Below, piece after piece: positions 1 through 8,001 of a DNA stretch of 24,634 nucleotides. Made by a program: the position numbers and the translations under genes. Under the pieces are notes generated by a model. That model had not been told where the DNA came from. It did no database searches and saw nothing but the letters and a program-made list of their open reading frames with translations. Numbering within the stretch: position 1 is the stretch's first letter; each line of letters opens with the position of its first letter. The stretch covers positions 1 through 24,634 of the forward strand of contig JBNKDD010000054.1 of assembly GCA_050288085.1 (NCBI GenBank), read 5' to 3'. The DNA comes from JBNKDD01 sp050288085. Its GTDB lineage: Bacteria; Chloroflexota; Anaerolineae; Aggregatilineales; UBA3940.

Positions 1-16
1 GATCCCGCCCCCCCCT

Positions 17-40
17 GGGCGCTTCACGAAGCGCCCCTAC
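17..40. repeat. Dispersed hairpin, CCCCTAC-tail family, copy 1
   Basis: A 9-bp perfect stem (arms 17-25 and 28-36, centre AC) is followed by CTAC. It shares the 20-nt core layout GGGC-N12-GCCC plus CTAC with copies at 6888, 18253 and 24603. No T-run follows on either strand, so it does not look like a simple terminator. The rest of 1-178 holds nothing I can support as a gene. Confidence 0.7.
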
Positions 41-178
41 ATCGCCATTGAACCCAACCCCACCCCGGCGCGGGCATCGCAGCCGCAGCAGTCGAACAGG
101 GTGATATCTCCCTGCCCATATGTCCCCTGCTCCCCGATGTGAGCGGTGTACCCACCGCCCCGCAGGGCCAATTGAATA

Positions 179-826
179 TTATAGGTTGGATACCGGTTTG
201 CCGGTCAAAGCGGCAATCAGCTCCGGGACGCGCTCGGCGGCTTTCCCGGATGCGGTGCAAATGCGGATTGTTTGCCCATCGGTGTGCTGCAAGCCGATCA
301 TCACCTGTGGCGGCGTACCGATCTCAGTAAGTCGCAGCATGGATGTTTCCCTGGTGCGCAGCTGGCAGGTCACAGCAGCGAGGTCATCGAAAGACCAGGT
401 GTGTCTACCGCGGGGGCCGCTGTACCGGAAATCGATCTCCTGGCGAGCCGCCGAAAAGATCAGGTTCGGTTCCCGGAAACCCCGCAGACTCAGCCAGGTG
501 ACCGCTAAGCCAAGTATCAGCAGGCTGGGGCCCATACACCACTCATCCAGGTCCATTTTAAGGCCCTGTACCAGGGAAGCAACGAGCATAAAAGGGCCGC
601 CTATCGTCAGAAGCAGGCCCAAAACCAGCCCTATGATGCCCTTGCCGCGTCGCTGCCGGATGATCAGGTCGCCGTTGTTCTTGTGGATGCAGACAGCCAC
701 CTCAAGCGGGATCACCTCGGCGGAATCTTTCCGGTCACGCATGCTGATAACGGTCATCCAGACCATCGCCAAGGCCATCGCAACGAGCAGCAAACAGAGC
801 AAGGCTGCAATTGGAAGTGTCCCCAT
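179..826 (-). CDS. Hypothetical membrane protein, three predicted TM segments
   Basis: This is a 215-residue protein of unknown function. Hydrophobic segments are visible at about residues 5-27, 63-87 and 97-115. The C-terminal 100 residues are soluble and look like a small beta-rich domain, perhaps PH-like (inference, weak). The start is supported by GGGAGG seven bases upstream of the ATG. It lies 71 bases downstream of the MerR-type regulator on the same strand and may be its target or read through with it. No catalytic motif was recognised. Confidence 0.75.
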   Translation of the reverse strand: MGTLPIAALLCLLLVAMALAMVWMTVISMRDRKDSAEVIPLEVAVCIHKNNGDLIIRQRRGKGIIGLVLGLLLTIGGPFMLVASLVQGLKMDLDEWCMGPSLLILGLAVTWLSLRGFREPNLIFSAARQEIDFRYSGPRGRHTWSFDDLAAVTCQLRTRETSMLRLTEIGTPPQVMIGLQHTDGQTIRICTASGKAAERVPELIAALTGKPVSNL

Positions 827-897
827 CGTTTACCCTCCCGGATGTAACTATTGACCGATCAGCCCAAGATCAAACCCTGGTAAACAAGTGGAGGGTG

Positions 898-1656
898 TCA
901 GGGGCGCTGCTGGGCCTTCCCGATCATGATCACCAACAGTTGGATGACATCGAGGGCGCGCTGCTCTTCCCCAGCCAAGGTCGATAACCAGCGATCCGCC
1001 ACATTGAACACTTCTTCATCGGGGCGTGGGGTGTCAAGGGCGTGGCGCAAGTTGGTCTCCCGCCCGGCATCGAATTCAAGCAGCATCCGCAAAATTGCCA
1101 TAACGCTGTACCCGGCCTGGCGCAGCATCCGGATTACACGGGCGCGGCCCAGTTCCTCGGCCCCGTACAACCGGTAACCGTTCTCCGGGTCGCGGGGGAT
1201 ATCGATCAGGCCATTGCGATCCCAGTTGCGGAGCATGTCGATGGTCACGCCCAGGTAGCGGGCGGCATCCCCGATTCGGAGCGGCTGCCTGATCGCGTCG
1301 GTGGGCTGACCGGCGGCCCACTGTTCGAGAAAGGTCAGGGCGGCTTCGGCGTGGGCACGTTCGGCCCGGACGTTGGCGAGGTATTGATAAGCCAGTTCCA
1401 TCGCCCGGCCAAAATCCTGCCCAGCGGCGCTCTTCACGAGGTCAAGCACCGGCTGCTTGCCGCCCGGATAAGGCCATTGGAGAGCGGTGCGCACCAAACG
1501 GAGTTGATCAATGTGGGCTTCGGTAAAACGGCGGTAACCGTTGGGGCCGCGGGGGATGGTCGGCAAGTAGCCCCACTCCTCGTATAAGCGGACGGTATTG
1601 GAGTGGATTCCAATCGCGGCGGCGACTTCAGATGTGCGGTAGTAGCGTCTGGGCAT
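898..1656 (-). CDS. MerR-family transcriptional regulator with two HTH domains
   Basis: This is a cytoplasmic DNA-binding regulator of 252 residues. Residues 5-70 form one MerR winged-HTH (RTSEVAAAIGIHSNTVRLYE, then the NGYRRF wing). Residues 126-195 form a second, with the same grammar (RIGDAARYLGVTIDMLRNWD, then ENGYRLY). About 50 helical residues lie between them. Most MerR proteins carry one HTH and dimerise through a C-terminal coiled coil, so two in one chain is less usual, though such tandem proteins are known. No metal-binding cysteine cluster is visible. The C-terminal 55 residues could be an effector or dimerisation region. No good SD precedes the ATG. It lies 83 bases downstream of the transglutaminase gene. 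The ligand is unknown. Confidence 0.88.
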   Translation of the reverse strand: MPRRYYRTSEVAAAIGIHSNTVRLYEEWGYLPTIPRGPNGYRRFTEAHIDQLRLVRTALQWPYPGGKQPVLDLVKSAAGQDFGRAMELAYQYLANVRAERAHAEAALTFLEQWAAGQPTDAIRQPLRIGDAARYLGVTIDMLRNWDRNGLIDIPRDPENGYRLYGAEELGRARVIRMLRQAGYSVMAILRMLLEFDAGRETNLRHALDTPRPDEEVFNVADRWLSTLAGEEQRALDVIQLLVIMIGKAQQRP

Positions 1657-1739
1657 GGATCATATCATCAACAAAAACAAAGATACAAGGTTATGCTCAG
1701 TATACCTGAAGATGACCAGCACATGGAACAGAATCTTAT

Positions 1740-3833
1740 CTATTGGGGCAGGTCCAATGTGTCGGGTGGTTCGGGGCGGTAGGCGGCGATGTCTACGGCG
1801 TCGGCGAGCCGGTTGAGTCCGGGGTGATTGGTCAGATGCTCCTGGACGGTCTGGGCCGGTTGGCGGTGGGACTTGAGCTGGCGCTGTGTCCGCCGGTAGA
1901 TGGCGAAGATTCTTCGCCGGATCGGGTGGTTGGCCCAACGTCGATGGGCCTGGCCCTGCTTCCACTTCGCCCAGAATGACCACAGCCATCGACCCAGCAG
2001 GAAGAGAATCACTGCACCGAGGATCAGGGCCAGGGGACGGATCAGTTTGCCGAGGAAAGCGATACTCGCCCCGGCGAATTCTCCGATTGGCAGGGATAGA
2101 CCGGTCAGGTCAACGCGGTCAAATGCGCCGGAGAAGGCCCAGTGTTTCAGCGGGCTGGTGGTGGGACTACCCTCCCAGCCGGGAGTCGGGTCAAGGGGGA
2201 TCCAGCCGTATTCCGGGAAATAGACCTCTACCCAGGCGTGAGCGTCGCTGGCCCGAACCTCGTAATAGCCAGTCACCTGGTTGTAGGTTCCGCTGCCAAA
2301 ACCGGCGGCCAAGCGGGCGGGGATTCCGAGTTCGCGGAGCATGACGATCATGGTGCTGACGAAGTGCTCGCAGACTCCGCGTTGGTGGTTGAATAAGAAT
2401 TCGTCGACAGCGTCAGAATTGGGGGCCTGCGGCGGGGGGTAGAAATCGTAGGGATAGGTGGTCAGCAGGTAATCGCGGATGGAGACTGCCTGATCGTAAG
2501 GGTTGTCAGCGTCCGCGGTCAGGGCATGGGCCAGGTCGCGGGTGCGGTCGGTGACGGTGTCGGGGAGCTGGAGGTAACGGTTGGTGATGTCCGGGGGGTA
2601 ATCGGTACCGGCTGCCTGTAAAAGCTCCGGGGTGAAATCCTGCCGGGCCGAAAGCACCGAATAGATCATGCCCTGTTCGAGCAGGCCGCCAACCCGAATC
2701 CCGCCGGTGTGGTCAACTGAGATGCCGTTGGCGGCAATGTACAAGTTGACCGGGGTGCCGCCGACGAAAATCAGGTTGGGCATGTCCTGGACGATGAAAA
2801 AGGTCTGGACGAAGAGTTCGGTGTCCGGCGGGTTTTCCTGGATCGGGTAATAGTAATTGATGTAATCATAGGCGATGGTTTCGACTTCACCCTCGGATTG
2901 GGTCCAGGTGCGCCCGTCGTAGTGGTCATAGGCGTGGCTGCGCCAGTAACTCCAGGCCGGGCTGCGGACGTACATCATAATGGTGTCGCTCAGGCCACCC
3001 CGGTAGCTGAGGTCAAGGCGGCTGTCGAATCCGGTGTAGTATTCGCTCTCGCCGTCTGACCAGCCTTCGATCTGGACGAGGGGGACTGCTGGATTGATGA
3101 TCTGAGAAGAGGGGCTGTTTTCAATCGGGACGCGGAAAGAGATCGGTTTGAGCAGGGGGCGACCGGCGTAACGCGGCACGAAGAAAAAGACTAACCCGCC
3201 GAACAGGATCAATGCTATCAAGAAGCGTGGCCCCCAGGTCTCCAGGCCGCTCAAGCCAATAAAAGCCGTCCGGCGGGCGGGTTTCTCCGAGTCAGGGCGT
3301 AGGATAACGGGGTTGCGTTTGGTGCCGTCCTCTGAATCGGCTACCCATAAGAAGGCTAAAAGCAGAACGATGTAGATCAACATAAATAAGCCAAATACCA
3401 CATCCCGGCTGAGGGTGGCGGCTACGTACAGGTTTGCCAGGCCGAGGCCAAAACCGGAAAAGAGGTTCAAGCGGCTGAATAATTCCCAGCTAATAATAGC
3501 CGTCACCAGCATGGCAAATTGGGCCTGGGGGTAAGGCTGCGAACTGAATAATCCGGCGAACATCCAGATCAAAGCTACGTGGAGCATCACAAATGCCGCC
3601 ACCCTGATCCACACAACAGGCTGGGTGCGGACGGCCCGGTAGGCGTTCAGGTGGCCTCCAACCAGCACGATAATGGTGATCACCCCTAACAACCACAGGT
3701 GGGTGGTGTAAGCCGCCGCCATAATGCCCATCACCTGGGCGGCGAAGGTGAGAGCCCGCAGCGGGATGGATAGTTCGTCAGGGCGTTTCATGCGCCCTAG
3801 CTGCTTCTGGAGCTGCCGGTTAAGGAAGTTCAT
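1740..3833 (-). CDS. TgpA-type membrane transglutaminase-like protein
   Basis: This 697-residue protein resembles the TgpA/DUF3488-transglutaminase family. The N-terminal third holds about five to six hydrophobic segments (roughly residues 25-230). A large extracytoplasmic part follows. It contains the transglutaminase core with Cys488 (GVCEHF), His532 (DAHAWVEVY) and Asp548 (WIPLDPTP), an apparently intact catalytic triad. One more membrane helix lies near 605-630, followed by a basic cytoplasmic DUF4129-like tail. The ATG lies four bases after the stop of the DUF58 gene, so translation is probably coupled. In Pseudomonas, TgpA is an essential envelope protein. The substrate here is unknown. 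Confidence 0.92.
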   Translation of the reverse strand: MNFLNRQLQKQLGRMKRPDELSIPLRALTFAAQVMGIMAAAYTTHLWLLGVITIIVLVGGHLNAYRAVRTQPVVWIRVAAFVMLHVALIWMFAGLFSSQPYPQAQFAMLVTAIISWELFSRLNLFSGFGLGLANLYVAATLSRDVVFGLFMLIYIVLLLAFLWVADSEDGTKRNPVILRPDSEKPARRTAFIGLSGLETWGPRFLIALILFGGLVFFFVPRYAGRPLLKPISFRVPIENSPSSQIINPAVPLVQIEGWSDGESEYYTGFDSRLDLSYRGGLSDTIMMYVRSPAWSYWRSHAYDHYDGRTWTQSEGEVETIAYDYINYYYPIQENPPDTELFVQTFFIVQDMPNLIFVGGTPVNLYIAANGISVDHTGGIRVGGLLEQGMIYSVLSARQDFTPELLQAAGTDYPPDITNRYLQLPDTVTDRTRDLAHALTADADNPYDQAVSIRDYLLTTYPYDFYPPPQAPNSDAVDEFLFNHQRGVCEHFVSTMIVMLRELGIPARLAAGFGSGTYNQVTGYYEVRASDAHAWVEVYFPEYGWIPLDPTPGWEGSPTTSPLKHWAFSGAFDRVDLTGLSLPIGEFAGASIAFLGKLIRPLALILGAVILFLLGRWLWSFWAKWKQGQAHRRWANHPIRRRIFAIYRRTQRQLKSHRQPAQTVQEHLTNHPGLNRLADAVDIAAYRPEPPDTLDLPQ

Positions 3834-3837
3834 AACT

Positions 3838-5058
3838 TTATACCAATACCGGTTCCCAGACGGCTTCCGATAGTTGTTCGGCCCAATCCCAACCGTAGCG
3901 GATCAGGCAGGTTTCGATGCCTGCGGCCCGGATTTCTCCGGCCAGTTTTGCGGATGATGGCCCGCCTGCCGGGAAAGAACTGGGGCTGGTCAGGACAGCT
4001 AACACTTCCATGCCGCGCTGTTTGAGTGCTACTAATGGCTCGACGATATCCGGATCAGGCCAGGGGATCAATACGGCGACAAAGGTCTGGTAGGTTTGGT
4101 TGAGCATCACATCGGACAGACGGTTTGATCCGGTTGGCTCAGCGCGGGCTGTGTATTGCAGCAAGGCTGACCAACTCAGTTCGCCAACGGGAGGCGGTAG
4201 AGCGGTGTCATCGGCGATCAGGTGGATTGGGAAGCGCCGCCGCCGGGCATATTCGGCGATGCTGACTGCGGACTTGATGGCCCACTCAAAAGGGGTGTGT
4301 TTGGTCAGGGTATCGGGGTAATCGTGCTGATAAAGGTCGAGGACGATGGTCAGGCCGGGGTGGGCCTCGTCGGCGAATTCCTTGCTGATCAACTGTCGGG
4401 TTCTCGCCACCGAGCGCCAATGGATGTGGCGGGGTGAATCGCCGGGACGATAGGGCCGGACTCCCATTACCTCTGATCCAGTCCCAGCCTTGAGGCGGGT
4501 GTGCTGCGGGGCAAGCTGCCGATCTAATAAACTCAGGCTGCGGAGTTTGTGGACTTCGGGGTAGACCAGCACCCGGCTCGGAATGTCGATTTCCTTGTGG
4601 CTGCGGAATAATCCAAATGGTGCAGGGGAGGTCAGGGCCAGTGGGGGAAAGGTATGTAATCCCCGACGATAAGCGATAACCTCGTAGCTGAACGCAACCG
4701 ATCCTTTCCCCGGCAGGGCAGGGATGAAAACCTCCATTGCGTGCTGTTCGCTGCCAGGGGCGGCAAGTGGGCAATGTTCGGTGGTTTGTATCTGGGCGGC
4801 ACTGAATGAGCGATGGTTACGGAGAGTCAGTGTGATCTCAAGGGCGTCTTCTTCGTACAGTTCGAGGTCGGGGCCGATTCCAAGCTGGCGCTCACCGGTA
4901 ATTTTGCGGAGAACACGCCGGTTGAGGAATCCGGCAGCGAGCACGATCCCGGCCATCAATGCGGCCATGACGTACAACCAGCCAACCTGGGTCTGGTTGG
5001 CGAAGAAGTACAACAGCAGGGCGGCTATTGTCAGGGTGCGGGTGCGTTTGGTGGGCAT
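3838..5058 (-). CDS. DUF58 domain protein (VWA-like), membrane-anchored
   Basis: This is a 406-residue protein. Two N-terminal hydrophobic stretches (about residues 8-20 and 24-45) anchor it. The DUF58 signature is at residues 199-222 (VRPYRPGDSPRHIHWRSVA followed by TRQL). The following region (TIVLDLY about 237-243, then alternating strands and helices) fits the VWA-like fold usually paired with MoxR ATPases. It sits between moxR and the transglutaminase gene on the same strand, in the standard order for this module. No SD is obvious before the ATG. It probably acts with MoxR in assembly or maturation of an envelope complex (inference from family context). Confidence 0.92.
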   Translation of the reverse strand: MPTKRTRTLTIAALLLYFFANQTQVGWLYVMAALMAGIVLAAGFLNRRVLRKITGERQLGIGPDLELYEEDALEITLTLRNHRSFSAAQIQTTEHCPLAAPGSEQHAMEVFIPALPGKGSVAFSYEVIAYRRGLHTFPPLALTSPAPFGLFRSHKEIDIPSRVLVYPEVHKLRSLSLLDRQLAPQHTRLKAGTGSEVMGVRPYRPGDSPRHIHWRSVARTRQLISKEFADEAHPGLTIVLDLYQHDYPDTLTKHTPFEWAIKSAVSIAEYARRRRFPIHLIADDTALPPPVGELSWSALLQYTARAEPTGSNRLSDVMLNQTYQTFVAVLIPWPDPDIVEPLVALKQRGMEVLAVLTSPSSFPAGGPSSAKLAGEIRAAGIETCLIRYGWDWAEQLSEAVWEPVLV

Positions 5059-5121
5059 GGTGGTTTAGTATCTTTGGGCATTACCCCCCGTGATGCTCCA
5101 CCTTCGGCGTTCGCATCATCC

Positions 5122-5141
5122 GCCCCCCTTGCAAGGGGGGC
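5122..5141. repeat. Perfect 20-bp palindrome, C6/G6 arms
   Basis: The sequence GCCCCCCTTGCAAGGGGGGC is a perfect palindrome with TTGCAA at its centre. Related half-sites occur at 20245-20264 and, inverted, at 20425-20444, which suggests a dispersed repeat family rather than a site private to this operon. Confidence 0.7.
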
Positions 5142-5212
5142 AGAACTCAAGTGCAATGCTTGATAAGATGTGCAAAGATCAGGTTTTGGATGCACTGGAA
5201 AGCTGTTCAATT

Positions 5213-5237
5213 AAATAAGTCCTATAAATAAGTCCTA
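5213..5237. repeat. 12-bp tandem direct repeat
   Basis: The 12-mer AAATAAGTCCTA occurs at 5213-5224 and 5226-5237, separated by one base, four bases beyond the moxR stop codon. It is an AT-rich island against the surrounding composition. Function unknown. Confidence 0.6.
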
Positions 5238-5240
5238 ATC

Positions 5241-6242
5241 TTAGTCGAAAGGGATGGGTTCGTTGTGGAGAATGTCGTTGATGATGGCCTGGGCGGTTTC
5301 GATGCGGCGGTCACGGGCCATCATGCGGTGGGCCATCACCGCCGGGGCGGCTGACTTGATGTCGTCCGGGGTGACAAAACTCCGGCCACGCAGCAGGGCC
5401 AATGCCTGAGCCAATCGCTGCATTGCCACCCCACCCCTGGGGCTGACTCCTAACACCACTTCGGGATGGGCACGGGTCGCGGTAACTATGCGGACAATAT
5501 ATTCCTTGAGCGGGCGAACCACATCAACCGAGCGGGCGGACTTTTGCAGGGTGAGAATGTCCTGTAGATCAACTACCGGCTCGATGGCGTCGAGTGGGTC
5601 GGCGTGCTCTTCACGCTCCAGGATGGTTACTTCGTCCTCGAATTCGGGATAGCCGAGGTTCAGGGCGACAAGGAAACGGTCAAGCTGGGCTTCAGGAAGA
5701 GGGAATGTGCCCGCCATCTCGATGGGGTTCTGGGTGGCGATCACGAAGAAAGGCGGTTCCAGTTTATGGGTAAAACCATCGCTGCTGACCTGGCCCTCAG
5801 CCATGCTCTCTAATAGGCTCGACTGGGTGCGGGGTGAAGCACGGTTGATCTCGTCAACTAACACAACATTAGCAAATACCGGCCCCGGCATGAATTCGAA
5901 CTGCTGGTCGCGCTGGTTGTAGATCGCGCTGCCGGTGATGTCAGTCGGGAGCAAATCGGGGGTGCATTGAATGCGCTTGAAGGAAGCATGTACTGACTTC
6001 GCCAGGGCTTTCGCAACCAGGGTCTTGCCGATGCCGGGTACGTCATCGAGCAGGACATGCCCTTCGGCGATCATTGCTGCCAGGATCAATTCCAGGCGGG
6101 CCGGATCGACAACTACAGCCTGCCGGATATTATCGACCAATTTCTTTGCTACTTGATGAATGGATGTGGAAGCATTGGTGGAATTTGAACCTGGAAATGT
6201 CAGCACCGTCTCGTTTGAGTGCTGTGAGAGTGGAGCGGTCAT
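5241..6242 (-). CDS. MoxR-family AAA+ ATPase
   Basis: This 333-residue cytoplasmic AAA+ ATPase has chaperone-like roles in its family. Walker A is at residues 67-74 (DVPGIGKT) and Walker B at 126-131 (VVLVDE). The MoxR signature ATQNPIEMAGTFPLPEAQLD spans about 169-188, and a sensor-2-type SPRGG lies in the C-terminal lid. An N-terminal extension of about 27 Ser/Thr/Asn-rich residues precedes the domain. AGGAA lies nine bases upstream of the ATG, and a near-consensus promoter lies further upstream. It is the first gene of the moxR-DUF58-transglutaminase module. Confidence 0.95.
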   Translation of the reverse strand: MTAPLSQHSNETVLTFPGSNSTNASTSIHQVAKKLVDNIRQAVVVDPARLELILAAMIAEGHVLLDDVPGIGKTLVAKALAKSVHASFKRIQCTPDLLPTDITGSAIYNQRDQQFEFMPGPVFANVVLVDEINRASPRTQSSLLESMAEGQVSSDGFTHKLEPPFFVIATQNPIEMAGTFPLPEAQLDRFLVALNLGYPEFEDEVTILEREEHADPLDAIEPVVDLQDILTLQKSARSVDVVRPLKEYIVRIVTATRAHPEVVLGVSPRGGVAMQRLAQALALLRGRSFVTPDDIKSAAPAVMAHRMMARDRRIETAQAIINDILHNEPIPFD

Positions 6243-6297
6243 TTTCTTCTCTTCCTGTTGACTATTCCAATACGTTTAATGCATCAGTTTCCGATGT

Positions 6298-6326
6298 ATA
6301 TTACCTCAAATACCTATGTATGTCAA
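6298..6326 (-). promoter_or_regulatory. Sigma-70-type promoter for the moxR cluster
   Basis: Read on the minus strand, TTGACA (6326-6321) and TAATAT (6303-6298) are separated by exactly 17 bases. Transcription would start near 6291, leaving a leader of about 50 bases with AGGAA nine bases before the moxR ATG. This is the best promoter match I see in the window. Confidence 0.7.
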
Positions 6327-6416
6327 AGCTTTCATATTTATTATGACGTGTCGTGCGGAAATTGAAAGATATAGATATGGTTTTGTAACGGTACTTACCT
6401 CCGGCGGAAAATGCCT

Positions 6417-6422
6417 TATAAT
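6417..6422 (+). promoter_or_regulatory. Candidate -10 element for the STAS-like gene
   Basis: A perfect TATAAT lies 46 bases upstream of the GTG at 6468. No convincing -35 sits 16-18 bases upstream, so this is a partial match only. Confidence 0.4.
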
Positions 6423-6467
6423 TAACCAACCGGATGAACCCTTTCACGCACACTATTGGAGTATACC

Positions 6468-6869
6468 GTGCCAACCTATACTATTGAACAACTTCCGCAG
6501 GAACCGATTTACGTCACCATCATGACGGCGGATTATTCCGTCACTCACGATCAGGCACACTCAACTGCCGATGGCCGGGCCATTCTGGACGCGGTGGACG
6601 AACCTGTGTATTGGATCGTTGATGTCACCCAGATATCGATCAGCCTGGACGACATCATAGCGAGTTCGAACCGAGGAGCCAGAGGGGAAGAGCCTTTGTG
6701 GCATCATCCCATGATCAAAGAGTTTATCTTTGTATCGCCCAATATGCTGGTAAAGCTGGCTGCGAAGGGGTTGAACAGCGATATCTTTGGCAATTTAAAT
6801 ATCACGGTGTGTGATACGTTGGAGCAGGCGATAGAGGGATGCCGGGAGAAGATTCGATCTGGCGAGTGA
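6468..6869 (+). CDS. STAS-like small soluble protein, function unknown
   Basis: About 133 residues. The chosen start is GTG at 6468 because GGAG at 6458-6461 sits six bases upstream. The longer in-frame TTG at 6456 would overlap that SD. The alternation of strands and helices (IYVTIMTADYSVT, VYWIVDVTQIS, KEFIFVSP, LNITVCDTLEQAIE) resembles SpoIIAA/STAS-like single-domain proteins, in which the segment after the central strand carries the regulatory site. The fit is by pattern only. It has its own promoter region, is divergent from moxR and is convergent with the antiporter gene. No partner kinase is in view. Confidence 0.75.
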   Translation: MPTYTIEQLPQEPIYVTIMTADYSVTHDQAHSTADGRAILDAVDEPVYWIVDVTQISISLDDIIASSNRGARGEEPLWHHPMIKEFIFVSPNMLVKLAAKGLNSDIFGNLNITVCDTLEQAIEGCREKIRSGE

Positions 6870-6882
6870 GGTTTGCCGGATC

Positions 6883-6912
6883 AAAAAGGGCGCAAAGCCT
6901 TGCGCCCCTACG
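6883..6912 (-). terminator. Hairpin repeat (copy 2) acting as minus-strand terminator
   Basis: The stem arms are 6888-6895 and 6900-6907 with an AGCC loop, in the 20-nt core plus CTACG layout of the CCCCTAC family. On the minus strand the hairpin is followed by TTTTT (6887-6883), 23 bases after the antiporter stop, so it meets the rule for a rho-independent terminator. For the convergent plus-strand gene it lacks a T-run. Confidence 0.7.
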
Positions 6913-6929
6913 ACCGGATTATTTTGGCA

Positions 6930-7979
6930 CTATCCTGGCAAAAAGTAGAACGCTAATCCGATAATTAAATATACGGCTAACAACTGTGCCCCTTCCAGCC
7001 AGTTTGATTCGCCGTCCAGTCCGATCAAGGCGGCGACTAACGAGGCCGAGAATAACGCGATCAACTCAAAGGGGGTAAAGATCAGCAGCAAGGTCTGGTT
7101 AAACAGCAGGCTGATAAAGACCAGCAGCGGCGCGACAAATAAGGCGACCTGGAGGCTTGAGCCCATCGATACGGACAGGCTCAACTTCATATCGTTCTTG
7201 ATCGCTACTTCAACGGCTACAAGATGCTCCGCCACGTTACCCACCAATGGGATAACGATAATGCCAATAAAGAACTCGGTCAGACCGAGGGACTCGGTGA
7301 CGTGTTCGACGGCCCCAACCAGCACCTCGCTGACGATTGCCACGCCGACCGTCGCCGCAACGAGGACGATGATCGATTTTTGGATGCTCCATTTGGCCTC
7401 ATGTACGATGGCTTCACGGGCCAAAGGGCCCTGGTGTGAACGGAACGAGTAGAATACCCCCAACCCATACAGCAGGATCATGACAATCGCTACCCCCTCG
7501 CTGAAGGCTTTCTCGGCAGCGAGGTCAGGGGCAATTGCTTCACTGAACAGTGATGGAATGACCAGCGCGATCACGGCCAGGATGACCATTGTGCCGTCGA
7601 GTTGAGCCTGCCGCCGATCAAAGGTCTGGATGCCGTTCTTGATTCCGCCCAACAGAATGCTGAGTCCCAATACCAACAAGAGGTTACCCAGGATCGATCC
7701 GGTGATCGATGCTTTGACCAGATCAAGCAGCCCGGCGCGAATGGCGAAGATGGTGATGATCAGTTCAGCGGCATTGCCCAGCGTGGCGTTCAGCAGGCCA
7801 CCCAGGCGCGGCCCGGTGTAGACGGCCAGTTCCTCGGTGGCTTCGCCAACCAAATCGGCCAGGGGGATCACGCCCAGCGCGGCCAGGATAAAAACGAGTG
7901 TGTCATTTGCGCCCAGGAGATCGGCGACAAAAGCAGCCACCGCCAGGGCAATCATGCCATACAGGATTTTCTTAACCAA
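6930..7979 (-). CDS. CAX-family calcium (cation)/proton antiporter
   Basis: A 349-residue polytopic membrane protein that would export Ca2+ in exchange for protons. It has about ten to eleven hydrophobic helices. The two CAX consensus repeats are clear: residues 60-85 (NATLGNAAELIITIFA) and about 244-275 (PLVGNVAEHLVAVEVA, then MGSSLQVAL). The acidic loop between halves that is typical of the family is short here. The start is TTG at 7979, supported by a perfect AGGAG seven bases upstream; the first in-frame ATG (codon 9) would truncate the first helix. It lies 22 bases after the glucose-6-phosphate isomerase gene and probably ends that transcript at the hairpin near 6888. Confidence 0.93.
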   Translation of the reverse strand: MVKKILYGMIALAVAAFVADLLGANDTLVFILAALGVIPLADLVGEATEELAVYTGPRLGGLLNATLGNAAELIITIFAIRAGLLDLVKASITGSILGNLLLVLGLSILLGGIKNGIQTFDRRQAQLDGTMVILAVIALVIPSLFSEAIAPDLAAEKAFSEGVAIVMILLYGLGVFYSFRSHQGPLAREAIVHEAKWSIQKSIIVLVAATVGVAIVSEVLVGAVEHVTESLGLTEFFIGIIVIPLVGNVAEHLVAVEVAIKNDMKLSLSVSMGSSLQVALFVAPLLVFISLLFNQTLLLIFTPFELIALFSASLVAALIGLDGESNWLEGAQLLAVYLIIGLAFYFLPG

Positions 7980-8001
7980 GTCAGGGCTCCTATTCTTATC
8001 C

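Larger units (their letters stand above)
5059..5240. other. Intergenic gap inside the MoxR-DUF58 cluster
   Basis: This 182-bp gap separates moxR from the DUF58 gene. It holds a perfect 20-bp palindrome (5122-5141) and a 12-bp direct repeat (5213-5237) just after the moxR stop. No ORF with coding character is visible. Confidence 0.6.

Noticed and set aside
24..260. Minus-strand 78-residue frame at the left edge
   Set aside because: It overlaps the end of the 215-residue membrane protein gene and a palindromic repeat, has Arg/Pro/Gly-rich random-looking composition and no SD or domain.
120..854. Plus-strand 244-residue open frame
   Set aside because: It is antisense to a protein with clear membrane segments and a good SD; its composition (Ser/Arg/Pro-rich) is that of a shadow frame.
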